This document shows, in pieces, positions 37,450 through 45,762 of a stretch of DNA of 64,000 bases. Position 1 is the first letter of the stretch, and each line of letters begins with the position of its first letter. Source of the stretch: JANSXG01 sp024743075 (GTDB lineage: Bacteria > Planctomycetota > Phycisphaerae > Phycisphaerales > UBA1924); assembly GCA_042140185.1 (NCBI GenBank), contig CP159477.1, positions 3,224,001 through 3,288,000 on the forward strand, in the 5' to 3' direction. A program made the position numbers and the translations under genes. The notes under the pieces were generated by a model. It was not told the origin of the DNA. It saw nothing but the letters and a program-made list of their open reading frames with translations, and ran no database searches.

Positions 37450-37570
37450 GGTGAAGCTCCTTGCTCGAAGAGCGGGAGGGGTTCACCAGTACCTATCTGC
37501 ACGGGAGGGGCGACGTGTTGCGCGGAACTTGCCCAAATCACCACATGTTCGCGAAGTTTTTGGTTGGGTG

Positions 37571-37642
37571 CGGCTCGTCGCTACACTCGGGACGATCTCG
37601 GCCACGCGGCCGGGACCTCACCATGACGTTGGAGGAACAACC
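37571..37642 (+). promoter_or_regulatory. Promoter/leader with GC hairpin, shared with the RHS gene
   Basis: A -10-like TACACT (about 37582-37587) lies 16 bases after a TTGGTT that could act as -35. It is followed by GACGATCT and the core CGGCCACGCGGCCG (37599-37612), which folds as CGGCC-ACGC-GGCCG. The same core, with the same order of elements, precedes the RHS gene at 2824-2856. GGAGGA at 37631 is the ribosome site. Confidence 0.42.
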
Positions 37643-38944
37643 ATGCGGTACTTCGTCCCTTTGCTTCTCAGCGCTTCTGCTTCGAGTGCGCTCGCCGGCT
37701 CACCCTGTGAGTTTGATTGGCAGACGCTCGGTAGCGGCATCGGCGGCTCGGTGTACGCGACCGAGATCTTCGAACACAACGGCGAACGCCTGCTGGTCGT
37801 CGGCGGCACGTTCACCGTCGCGGACGGCGCGCCCGCGGACTACGTCGCCGCGTGGGACGGAGAGCAGTGGGGGCCGCTCGGCGACGGCACGCCTTACGCG
37901 GTGCTCGACCTGCATGTCTTCGATGACGGCAGCGGACCCGAACTGGTCGCGGGTCTCTCGATGTCCGTTCCGGGTAAGGACACCGGCGTGCGGGTCGTTC
38001 GGTTCGATGGTCAGAACTGGACCGCGGTCGGCGGCGGCATGAACGGCGACGTCTGGGCGCTCGAGACCTTTGACGCTGGCAGCGGCCCGGAATTGATCGC
38101 GGCTGGGCGATTCACGGCGGCGAGTGGAGCCGCGGTCTCACGCATCGCGCGGCTTGACGGCGATCAGTGGCTGCCGCTCGCAGACGGGGTCGACGATGAC
38201 GTCTATGCACTTGAGGCTGCGAACCTGACGGGCCAACTCGCGCTGTACGCTGGTGGTTCGTTCGACGTTGCGGGAAACGGAGCATCACCGCGGATCGCGA
38301 AATGGGATGGTTCGGAGTGGTCCTCGGTGGCGTTAGGGATCGAGAGCGGACCGGTCTGGGCGCTGGCGACCGCGCTCGTCAGCGGACAATCCGTACTCGC
38401 TGTAGGCGGCACGTTTACAGGACCGGTCGGCGAAGAAGCGCCGCACCTAGCCTTCTGGAACGGCACAACTTGGTCTGAGGGTGCTACCAACCCAGACGGG
38501 CCGGTATTTGTGTTGCACACGGCTGCGATCGGTTCAAGCGAGGCCCTGTTTGTCGGCGGCGAATTCACAGAGATTGCGGGAGTGCCGGCGCAGCGGACCG
38601 CACAACTATCTGACGGAATCTGGGAGCCGCTCGGCGCTGGCCTCGATGGCCGTCCAGTCGACTTCGCGTCTTCCGACACGGACGACGGATTCGAGTTGAT
38701 CGCCGGTGGCTTCTTTGACTTCGCCGGGGGCCAGGCGGCCGGCAACGTCGCGGTGTGGCGTCAGCCGGGACGCGACTGCCCCGGTGATCTGAACAGCGAC
38801 GGCGAGGTCGGACTCAGTGATCTGAACGTCGTGCTCGCGTTTTTCGGCGGCAGCGAGTCGTTGGCGGATGCCAATTGCGACGGCTCCGTGAACCTCGCCG
38901 ACCTGAATCTCGTTCTGGCGGCCTTCGGATCGGCCTGTCGCTAA
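37643..38944 (+). CDS. Secreted beta-propeller-like protein with C-terminal dockerin-like repeats
   Basis: A 433-residue protein. The signal peptide is RYFVPLLLSASASSALAG. Six to seven repeats of the form W-x-LGxG-x-GxVYAxE...G-x-F-x(5)-G-x(5)-IAxWDGxxW suggest a propeller-like fold. The C-terminus has a Cys-framed pair of dockerin type I-like calcium loops (DLNSDGEVGLSDLNVVLAFF and NCDGSVNLADLNLVLAAFG), common on exported proteins of Phycisphaerae. ATG 37643 has GGAGGA 6 bases upstream. It is divergent from the recombinase operon and shares its leader hairpin with the RHS gene. Probably surface-attached or secreted through the T2SS. Confidence 0.82.
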   Translation: MRYFVPLLLSASASSALAGSPCEFDWQTLGSGIGGSVYATEIFEHNGERLLVVGGTFTVADGAPADYVAAWDGEQWGPLGDGTPYAVLDLHVFDDGSGPELVAGLSMSVPGKDTGVRVVRFDGQNWTAVGGGMNGDVWALETFDAGSGPELIAAGRFTAASGAAVSRIARLDGDQWLPLADGVDDDVYALEAANLTGQLALYAGGSFDVAGNGASPRIAKWDGSEWSSVALGIESGPVWALATALVSGQSVLAVGGTFTGPVGEEAPHLAFWNGTTWSEGATNPDGPVFVLHTAAIGSSEALFVGGEFTEIAGVPAQRTAQLSDGIWEPLGAGLDGRPVDFASSDTDDGFELIAGGFFDFAGGQAAGNVAVWRQPGRDCPGDLNSDGEVGLSDLNVVLAFFGGSESLADANCDGSVNLADLNLVLAAFGSACR

Positions 38945-39078
38945 TCCTCGGGCTCCACAGACTTCCAAGCACCTCCGCCGGACAGACGCCGGGCACCGTC
39001 ATTGGCGCTGTCCCCGTTTGATACATTCGTGCCGACCTGTGCTCCATCGCGCGGGGTCGATACTCCTGGAGTTTCCTC

Positions 39079-40131
39079 ATGGCACTGTGGCTGAATCGGT
39101 CTGGACGGCACTGCGAGCACGAGTCCAAGTTCCTGGACGAGGGGCGGATTTACCTGACGTGGGCAATCCGGGAGGATCTCAGCAAGGTCAGGACCCGCGA
39201 AGAACTGCAAGATGTCCTCCAGGAGGTGTTCCCCACCGCGAGCGACGGCAAACGACGCCAGAACTCCGGTCAGATTTGGGCTTTCGTCAAGAAGATGTCG
39301 AAGGGCGACTGGGTCGCGATGCCGAGCAAGCGCAAGACGATCCACATCGGCGAGATCACCGGCGACTACACCTTCGATCCGAAGGCCGAGCATCCGTATT
39401 GTCACTTTCGAACCGTGGATTGGTTCGAGACGGATATCCCACGCACGAACTTTGAGCAGGATCTCCTGTACTCGCTCGGCGCGTTCTCAACGGTCTGTCA
39501 GATCAAACGGAACGACGCAGAGGCCCGCGTCCGCGCGATGAAAACCAACGGCTGGAAGTCCGTCGGAACGAAGCCCAAGCCGACGGTCGCGCCGGCCGAG
39601 GACGAGGTCGCGACTGATGAAGAGTCCGGAACCGAATTCGACCTCGAGCAGATCGCCCGGGATCAGATCGCTCGCACGATCTACGCCCAGTACAAGGGCC
39701 ACGGCTTGGAGTCACTCGTTGAGGCGATCCTCAAGGCGCAGGGATTCACGACGCACCATACGAACAAGGGCGCGGACGGCGGTATCGATATCCTCGCTGC
39801 GCCGGACACGCTTGGGTTCGGCCAGCCACGTATCTGTGTTCAGGTAAAGAGCCAGGACTCACCGCTCGAGCGCCCGGTCCTTGACCAGCTCGTCGGAACG
39901 ATGCAGCACGTTGGTGCCGATCAGGGCCTGCTCGTGTGTTGGGGTGGGTTCAAGAAGACGATCATGGCCGAACTGCCGCGGCTGTTCTTCAAGGTCCGCC
40001 TCTGGGACCAGAACGACCTGATCGATCAGTTCCTGACGTTCTACGACAAGCTGGATGAGGACCTTCGCGCAGAACTCCCGTTGAAGCGGATCTGGGCGGT
40101 CGCCTCGCACGAGGCAGACGACAAAGACTGA
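39079..40131 (+). CDS. mrr: Mrr-family restriction endonuclease
   Basis: A 350-residue protein. The N-terminal 160 residues form an adaptor domain (KKMSKGDWVAMPSKRKTIHIGEITGDY), probably for recognising modified DNA or for oligomerisation. The catalytic domain has HGLESLVEAILKAQGFTTHHTNKGADGGIDIL with Asp237, then Gln255-Val-Lys257 in CVQVKSQ, the D-QxK core of Mrr enzymes, and a C-terminal LLVCWGGFKK segment. GGAG lies about 7 bases before ATG. It faces the type I R-M operon with only 31 bp between stops. Such enzymes cut methylated DNA, so the neighbour's methylation pattern must be tolerated. Confidence 0.85.
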   Translation: MALWLNRSGRHCEHESKFLDEGRIYLTWAIREDLSKVRTREELQDVLQEVFPTASDGKRRQNSGQIWAFVKKMSKGDWVAMPSKRKTIHIGEITGDYTFDPKAEHPYCHFRTVDWFETDIPRTNFEQDLLYSLGAFSTVCQIKRNDAEARVRAMKTNGWKSVGTKPKPTVAPAEDEVATDEESGTEFDLEQIARDQIARTIYAQYKGHGLESLVEAILKAQGFTTHHTNKGADGGIDILAAPDTLGFGQPRICVQVKSQDSPLERPVLDQLVGTMQHVGADQGLLVCWGGFKKTIMAELPRLFFKVRLWDQNDLIDQFLTFYDKLDEDLRAELPLKRIWAVASHEADDKD

Positions 40132-40162
40132 AATCGAGTCCGTTAGACCTGAGGTGCTGCGC

Positions 40163-41785
40163 TCACGGCAGCGGATCCAGCCCAAGCTCCTTCAGAAACC
40201 CGTTGTGCCGCTCCCTGGCTTCGCGGATTTCGGCATCGATCCTGACCAGTTTCTCCTGGGTCTCGACCAGATCGATCTGCTCCTCAGGCTCCGCCGTGCT
40301 GACGTACCGCGAGATGTTGAGGTTGAAGTCATTTGCCTCGATTTCGGCCATCTCGACCCGCCGGGCGTACCGCTCGATCTCTTCCGGGCGTTCGCGGTAG
40401 GTCTCGATGATCCGCTCGATGTGTTCTTTGCTCAGGAAGTTCTGGCGCTTGCCCTTGTCGAACCCCTTTTCGGCGTTGATGAACAAGACATCGTCGGAAC
40501 GCTTGCACTTCTTGAGCACGAGGATGCAGACCGGGATACCCGTCGAGTAGAACAGGTTCGCGGGCAGACCAATGACGGTGTCAATGTGCCCGTCCTCGAT
40601 CAGCTTCTGCCGGATCCGTGCCTCGGCCGCGCCACGGAACAGCACACCGTGCGGCAGGATGATCGCCATCACACCGTCGTCCTTGAGGTAGTGCAGGCCG
40701 TGCAGCAGGAACGCGAAGTCCGCCGCCGACTTGGGCGCGACGCCGTGATCTTGAAACCGAGGATCCTTGCTCGTCTCGTCTTTCGGCTTCCACCGGTAAC
40801 TGAACGGTGGGTTCGCGACCACCGCGTCGAACTTGGGCCGTTTCGCGGGGTTCGGATCCGTCAGAATCTCCCAATCATTGTCGAGCGTGTCGCCGTGGTG
40901 GATGTGGAACTCCGAGTCCTTCACGCCGTGCAGTAGCATGTTCATGCGGGCGAGGTTGTACGTCGTGACGTTCTTCTCCTGCCCATAGGTCATGCCGACC
41001 GTGCCGCCCGCATCGGCGATGTGCCGCCGCACGTTGAGTAGGAGCGAGCCGGAGCCACACGCGAAGTCGTAAACGGCTCCGAGTTTCTTGCGTGATCCAG
41101 CTTCTGGGGCCTGGCTATCGAGCGTGACGATCGCCGAAAGGATCGAGCTGATCGGCTGGGGCGTGTAGAACTCGCCCGCCTTCTTACCGGACCCGGCGGC
41201 GAACTGCCCGATCAGGTACTCGTACGCGTCGCCAAGCGTGTCGGCATCCGTTGAAAAATCGGCCAGCCCCTCGGCGATGCGGGACACGACCGTGCACAAC
41301 TTCTCGTTCCGCTGAGCGTAGGTCTTGCCGAGTTTGTCGGATGCGAGGTTGATCTCGGAGAACAGTCCCGCGAAGGTGCTTTGGAACGACTCGTTCTCGA
41401 TGTACTTGAAACCAGCCTGCAACGTGTTCAGCAGGTCATCGCTCTGCGTGCGGGCAAGATGGGCGATGTGCGTCCAGAGGTGCTGCGGTTCGATGACGTA
41501 ATGCGTTTTCTTACGCATTTGCGACTCAAATGCCGGGACATCGCCGTCGTTCTCGTCGTACCACACCGCGAGCGGCGTCCGCCCGCCGTTCCCGACGGCA
41601 TCTGGTTCTGGGTAGTCACGGCCGAGCTCTTTGCGAGCCGCTTCCTCGTAGTTGTCGGAGAGGTACCGCAGGAAGAGGAGGGCGAGCATGTAGTCGCGGA
41701 AGTCGTCCGCGTTCATCGCGCCGCGGAGATCATCCGCGATGGACCACAAGACTTTGCCGAGTTGCTTCTGAGCGTCGTTGGTCAT
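40163..41785 (-). CDS. hsdM: Type I restriction-modification methyltransferase HsdM
   Basis: A 540-residue N6-adenine methyltransferase. The N-terminal helical HsdM domain (QLGKVLWSIADDLRGAMNADDFRDYMLALLFLRYLSDNYE) is followed by motif I (AVYDFACGSGSLLLNV) and catalytic motif IV NPPFSYRWKP, then the late RxKLIEDGHIDTVIGLPANLFYSTGIPVCILVLKK segment typical of HsdM. Length is normal. It is the last gene of the hsdR-hsdS-anticodon nuclease-hsdM operon and its ATG overlaps the anticodon nuclease stop (ATGA). Confidence 0.95.
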   Translation of the reverse strand: MTNDAQKQLGKVLWSIADDLRGAMNADDFRDYMLALLFLRYLSDNYEEAARKELGRDYPEPDAVGNGGRTPLAVWYDENDGDVPAFESQMRKKTHYVIEPQHLWTHIAHLARTQSDDLLNTLQAGFKYIENESFQSTFAGLFSEINLASDKLGKTYAQRNEKLCTVVSRIAEGLADFSTDADTLGDAYEYLIGQFAAGSGKKAGEFYTPQPISSILSAIVTLDSQAPEAGSRKKLGAVYDFACGSGSLLLNVRRHIADAGGTVGMTYGQEKNVTTYNLARMNMLLHGVKDSEFHIHHGDTLDNDWEILTDPNPAKRPKFDAVVANPPFSYRWKPKDETSKDPRFQDHGVAPKSAADFAFLLHGLHYLKDDGVMAIILPHGVLFRGAAEARIRQKLIEDGHIDTVIGLPANLFYSTGIPVCILVLKKCKRSDDVLFINAEKGFDKGKRQNFLSKEHIERIIETYRERPEEIERYARRVEMAEIEANDFNLNISRYVSTAEPEEQIDLVETQEKLVRIDAEIREARERHNGFLKELGLDPLP

Positions 41786-42921
41786 GGCGTAGCCTTCGGC
41801 TTCGCTTCGAGTTCCGGCAGCGCGAAGCGGAATCGGTTGAGGACATCATCGAGAATCTGCCGGAATAACTTCTTGTTGTCCTCTCCCATCGGGTGCGGAT
41901 CGCTGAACGAGTACTTTCCGTGGCTCAGCAGGTTAACCGCGCGGTTGTAGAGGGCTTCGTCCTGCAAGCCTTGCAGGCAGAACTTGAGGTCCTCGTGACC
42001 GAAGAAACTCGAAATCTTCTCCAGGATGCTGCGCAGCGCGTTGAAGTGGTACGTGTAGAGGTCGCCGGAACTCAGGCGCTCTCGCAGATCGGCGAGCGTC
42101 GCGACGTGGTGGAAGTAAGGCGTGTCTTGGGTCGCCCGGAGCGTGTAGACGTTCGACGCATCGGAGCGATGCAGGAAGAATCGCTTAACGTTCACCTTCG
42201 GTAGGTTCGCCTTCGGGCGTCCCAACTCGTTGCACATTACGTTGAAGAACAGTCCGTGGTGCGTCGAGACGACGCACCGGAGCGGATCCGGCGCGCTCTT
42301 CGCGTCCATACGATGCGCGGCGCTGCGGAGGAGTGCGGCAAGGTCGCACGCGATCGAGATGGCGTTGTTGTCGTCGAGCGAGGAGATCGGATCGTCGATG
42401 TAAATGTACTTAACCCAGGAGTACGCCGCGTCACCGTCGATGATCCGATCGCAGATCGCCATGAAGACGCACCAAACAAAAATGTTCTCTTCGCCTCGCG
42501 AGACTTTGATCTGCTCAGCCTTGTTCTTGCGGAACGTGACTTTCCATTCGGTGTAGTCGATGTCGAATTCGAAGTCGGCGTAGCGATCGAGATAACCGGC
42601 GATTGCCTCGTCCAAAGAGAGCTCCGTCAGAATCTTCAAGAACGAGGAGTTCTGGTTGATCGCGAGATGCCGGTCCGAGTCCGACTCGAGGTCGTTTTCC
42701 CAGACAAAGAGGTCTTCCGTGAAGGCGTTGAAGTAGAGCGTGTCTGGCTTGCCCTTGCCCTTTCGTTTGCCCTGGTTCTTGAACTCCATGGAAAGCCTGG
42801 TCTTGCCTGTCCTGTTGTAGGCGAACAGGAGGATACAGTCCAACCCGTCGATGTCATTGCGGAGCCGCTGTGCAAGCGTGTTCAAGTTCTTGTACTCGCG
42901 GATCTTCGGTGGACTCTTCAT
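41782..42921 (-). CDS. prrC: PrrC-like anticodon nuclease in the type I R-M operon
   Basis: A 379-residue protein. An ABC-type ATPase half has a Walker A at residues 34-41 (AYNRTGKT, with Ala and Arg where Gly is usual), signature SRGE 141-144 and Walker B YIYIDDPISSLDD (171-183). The C-terminal part holds Arg297-x3-Glu301 (RSILEK) and His334 (LLSHGKYS), matching in order and spacing the Arg-Glu-His tRNase triad of PrrC. In the E. coli prr locus the protein is held silent by the type I enzyme and cleaves a tRNA anticodon loop when a phage disables restriction. Here it is coupled to hsdS and hsdM by ATGA overlaps. The tRNA target is unknown. Confidence 0.85.
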   Translation of the reverse strand: MKSPPKIREYKNLNTLAQRLRNDIDGLDCILLFAYNRTGKTRLSMEFKNQGKRKGKGKPDTLYFNAFTEDLFVWENDLESDSDRHLAINQNSSFLKILTELSLDEAIAGYLDRYADFEFDIDYTEWKVTFRKNKAEQIKVSRGEENIFVWCVFMAICDRIIDGDAAYSWVKYIYIDDPISSLDDNNAISIACDLAALLRSAAHRMDAKSAPDPLRCVVSTHHGLFFNVMCNELGRPKANLPKVNVKRFFLHRSDASNVYTLRATQDTPYFHHVATLADLRERLSSGDLYTYHFNALRSILEKISSFFGHEDLKFCLQGLQDEALYNRAVNLLSHGKYSFSDPHPMGEDNKKLFRQILDDVLNRFRFALPELEAKPKATP

Positions 42922-44126
42922 TTTGCCCGGGCCTCCGTGTGAGGGAAGAGTTGTTGCATCAACCCACGCTTGTGGTCTTGAAGCGCCTCAAGCCTATTGA
43001 CGTGGGTGGATATGAGGTCGTCCAGCAAGGCGAGGCAGTCAGCTATGCGACGCTGCTCGTCCAGACCAGGCATGACGGCATGTAGATTCGATAGATCCGA
43101 CTGGCTAAGGGTGCGATTTCGTCCCGCCCCACCCGGCGATGCGATGTGCAAGAGTTCCTTGCCAGCAAGGGTCAGGAACATTCGCTGCATGAACCGCACA
43201 TCGCATCGCTTGGATCGAGGAAGAAACATCGGGAAACGATGCGAAGCAATGAAGCCGCGTTCTGATTCGGTTGTAACGGCGACGGCTCGTTCCCACGCAA
43301 ACACGATGTTGAATACAAGGGCATCAGCCACTACCTGGAACACACGTTTCGTTCCGAGGGTACTGCCACGTACCGCGTCCTTGTGGAACAAGCCCTTGCC
43401 ATGCGAGCGGACGCCAATTTCACGGTACATGGTGTCGGGGTCAAGAGCTACCGCCCTCGCCTTCTTGACCAGAACCTCGCCGATGCGTTGCTTACTCCAC
43501 CCAGACTCCTCTCGGAACTTTGGGAATCGAAGGCGAGGTTGGGTTTCACCTGGACGGGGGAAGAGCTGTTGCATCAGGCCGGTCTTGTGCCGTCGTAGTG
43601 CCGCCAGGGCTTCCGTTTCGGCCGAGATCCAGTCGTCCAGTGAGCTGAGGCACTCCGCGATCTTGCGCTGCTCGGCCTGATCGGGAAGACCAAAGATGCG
43701 GCGGTAGACATCGTTTCGATTGAGCCCTGGTATTGCGCCCGCATCGCCGCTTTGGTCAAGCCTTGCGGCTTCAAGCAATCGCCAGATGAACCGGAAGTCA
43801 TGGTCTTCTGGCTGCTTCAGTTCGACGTAGAAGGTCGTGTCAATCGGGGTGCAGTCTGAGTCGATGAAGTTAACAGCCCCGACGGATCCTTTTCGTCCGA
43901 CGACAATCGCAGGGCCTTGAACCGTCGCAGTTGCGTGGTACCCAACTAGCCCGTTTGATCCGATAACAGGAAAGCCACTACCACTTCGGTCTTTTTCTGG
44001 TAGTGACGTACCATATTCGAGGGACAGCAGGGACCCCAAAGGAGTTGGAGTCCAAGCATCTGCCATCCTGAAGTCAGGAAACCGGAGGCGTGGTACAAGC
44101 CGTTGTGCTTTTTTGCCCTTGCTCAT
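42918..44126 (-). CDS. hsdS: Type I restriction-modification specificity subunit HsdS
   Basis: A 402-residue protein with two target-recognition domains. TRD1 covers about residues 8-165 (WTPTPLGSLLSLEYGTSLPEKDRSG...PDQAEQRKIAECLSSLDDWI), followed by the conserved helix ALAALRRHKTGLMQQLFPR. TRD2 runs about 200-375 and ends in PGLDEQRRIADCLALLDDLI and LEALQDHKRGLMQQLFPH. The two helices that set the spacer are near-identical in form. The C-terminus overlaps the anticodon nuclease gene. The target sequence cannot be predicted from the sequence alone. Confidence 0.93.
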   Translation of the reverse strand: MSKGKKAQRLVPRLRFPDFRMADAWTPTPLGSLLSLEYGTSLPEKDRSGSGFPVIGSNGLVGYHATATVQGPAIVVGRKGSVGAVNFIDSDCTPIDTTFYVELKQPEDHDFRFIWRLLEAARLDQSGDAGAIPGLNRNDVYRRIFGLPDQAEQRKIAECLSSLDDWISAETEALAALRRHKTGLMQQLFPRPGETQPRLRFPKFREESGWSKQRIGEVLVKKARAVALDPDTMYREIGVRSHGKGLFHKDAVRGSTLGTKRVFQVVADALVFNIVFAWERAVAVTTESERGFIASHRFPMFLPRSKRCDVRFMQRMFLTLAGKELLHIASPGGAGRNRTLSQSDLSNLHAVMPGLDEQRRIADCLALLDDLISTHVNRLEALQDHKRGLMQQLFPHTEARAK

Positions 44127-44151
44127 CGCCTGATCCTCTCTGCCATGCTGT

Positions 44152-45762
44152 TCACTGCTCCCACGCGGCCAGTCCGTTGATCCGGCGGCCGGCGGCGCGT
44201 TGTTTGAGCAGCGGGATCAGGCCCGTCATCAGCTCCTGCTCCTTCGCTTGGCGGTCCTTCCAGCCCAGTCCGAGCGGCTCAAGTAGATCCGTGAGCTTCT
44301 CGCCGTCGAAGATCATGCGGTCGAGCACCTCGTCGGTGAAGGCGGCGAGGGATGCGGTCTCGAGGCCGTGGGTGGCGGCGAGGTCATGCATCGCCTGTTG
44401 CTGCTTCTCGGCCTTGAAGCGGGCGTAGCCGGCCTCAACCTCCTGCACGGAAAGGCCCTTCCCGGCCTCGAGACTCCGGACGTACGCGGCGATGTCGTCC
44501 TTCTCATCGAGGAACTTGGCGTCGGACTGGATGAGGGCGATCAGCTCCTCGCGGGTCATCCTGGTCTTTGTCGATTTGCCTGAGGCAGGGGCTTGGCTCA
44601 TCTGGCTGATGAGCGTCATGATGTAGTCGTAGTCGATGGTGGCAGAGGCGAAGAGGACCAGCTCGAAATCGAGGTTGTCGACCGTCGGATCGGGCTCGTC
44701 GCTGGATTCCGACTGGTCGCGGAGCTGCTTAGCCGTTTCGAGGTAGGCCCCGCGATAGCCGCGGAGGTCGTCCTTGGGCAGCGTCACCTCGATCTCCTGC
44801 TTCTGGTCATCGGAGAGGTCGGTGTACTGGTCGAGCTGAACCTGAAGGCGTTGGACTTCTTTGAAGTGTTCCACAAAGCCGACGCGAGCAGCGTCGCCCT
44901 TGAGATTCGCGATGCTGCTTGGCGCGGCGGGGAGGTCTTGGCCTTCCAGGAAGGCGTCGAGGTCGGCCTTGGCTTGTTTGAGCTTGTCAATCGTTACGGG
45001 GGCCGGATCGACGAGCCAGATCTTACGGGACGCTTCGTCATCCTCGCCGTTGCGTTCGAGTCCGGAGAACATCCCGACGGCATCGTCGACGTTCTCCTTC
45101 TGGCCCCGGAAGTCGAGGATTTGGCCGTGGGGCTTGGTGTCGTTGAGGACGCGGTTGGTTCGGCTGAAGGCCTGGATGAGGCCGTGGTGCTTGAGCATCT
45201 TGTCGACGTAGAGAGTGTTGAGGTATTTGCTGTCGAAACCGGTGAGGAGCATGTCGACGACGATGACGAGGTCGATCTTCCCGCCGCCGGTGGTGCCGTC
45301 GATGCCGGGCATGTCGGCATCAGGGAACTTCTGCTTCTTGATGCGTTCCTGGACATCGCTGTAATAGGCGTCGAACTCGGCAACGGTGTGGTTTGTGCCG
45401 AAGCGGTCATTGTAGTCAGCGATGATCGCCTTGAGAGCCTCGAGTTTTTTGTCGGGTTCGACCTCGTTGTCGAGTCGTTCGGTTTCCAGGTCTTCTTGTA
45501 GCTGCTTGATGTCCGCAATGTTCGATTGGCTCTGTCCGTCAGATTGCTTTGAGAGCGCTTTGGTCGGAGGCGAAAAGACAGTAGCGATCCTTAGCGGCTT
45601 GAAGTCGGGGTCGCTCGCCTGTCGTTCGGCCTGTATCTCTGCGAAAAGGTCGTAGTAGGCGATCGCATCATTGATGCTGCCGGTAGCGAAGAGTGCATTG
45701 AATCTCCGGCTATTTGTTGCGGCGTCGTGCTTCTCGAGGATCGTGTCGACAACGGCTCGCAT
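44152..45762 (-). CDS. hsdR: Type I restriction enzyme HsdR, C-terminal fragment (frameshifted gene)
   Basis: This is the second helicase domain and C-terminal part of HsdR. It includes DLVIVVDMLLTGFDSKYLNTLYVDKMLKHHGLIQAFSRTNRVLNDTKPHG, the SF2 motifs V and VI, and a helical C-terminus that binds the methyltransferase core. Automatic calling would start at 45762 (MRAVVDTILEKHD), but the sequence upstream in the same frame (AKANPEAF) plainly belongs to it and joins the N-terminal frame with one added base near 45795. The whole gene would encode 1,050 residues, normal for HsdR. Confidence 0.88.
   Translation of the reverse strand: MRAVVDTILEKHDAATNSRRFNALFATGSINDAIAYYDLFAEIQAERQASDPDFKPLRIATVFSPPTKALSKQSDGQSQSNIADIKQLQEDLETERLDNEVEPDKKLEALKAIIADYNDRFGTNHTVAEFDAYYSDVQERIKKQKFPDADMPGIDGTTGGGKIDLVIVVDMLLTGFDSKYLNTLYVDKMLKHHGLIQAFSRTNRVLNDTKPHGQILDFRGQKENVDDAVGMFSGLERNGEDDEASRKIWLVDPAPVTIDKLKQAKADLDAFLEGQDLPAAPSSIANLKGDAARVGFVEHFKEVQRLQVQLDQYTDLSDDQKQEIEVTLPKDDLRGYRGAYLETAKQLRDQSESSDEPDPTVDNLDFELVLFASATIDYDYIMTLISQMSQAPASGKSTKTRMTREELIALIQSDAKFLDEKDDIAAYVRSLEAGKGLSVQEVEAGYARFKAEKQQQAMHDLAATHGLETASLAAFTDEVLDRMIFDGEKLTDLLEPLGLGWKDRQAKEQELMTGLIPLLKQRAAGRRINGLAAWEQ

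Noticed and set aside
36710..37642. A long N-terminal extension of the dockerin protein
   Set aside because: The frame is open but antisense to the DUF2924 gene and would bury a clear signal peptide that begins at 37643 with a good ribosome site.
39400..39700. A second integrase or transposase near the restriction block
   Set aside because: None of the frames there other than the Mrr gene shows recombinase or transposase motifs.
44593..45501. A 302-residue plus-strand open frame
   Set aside because: It is the antisense shadow of hsdR, rich in Val, Glu and Leu in the pattern expected from the opposite strand.
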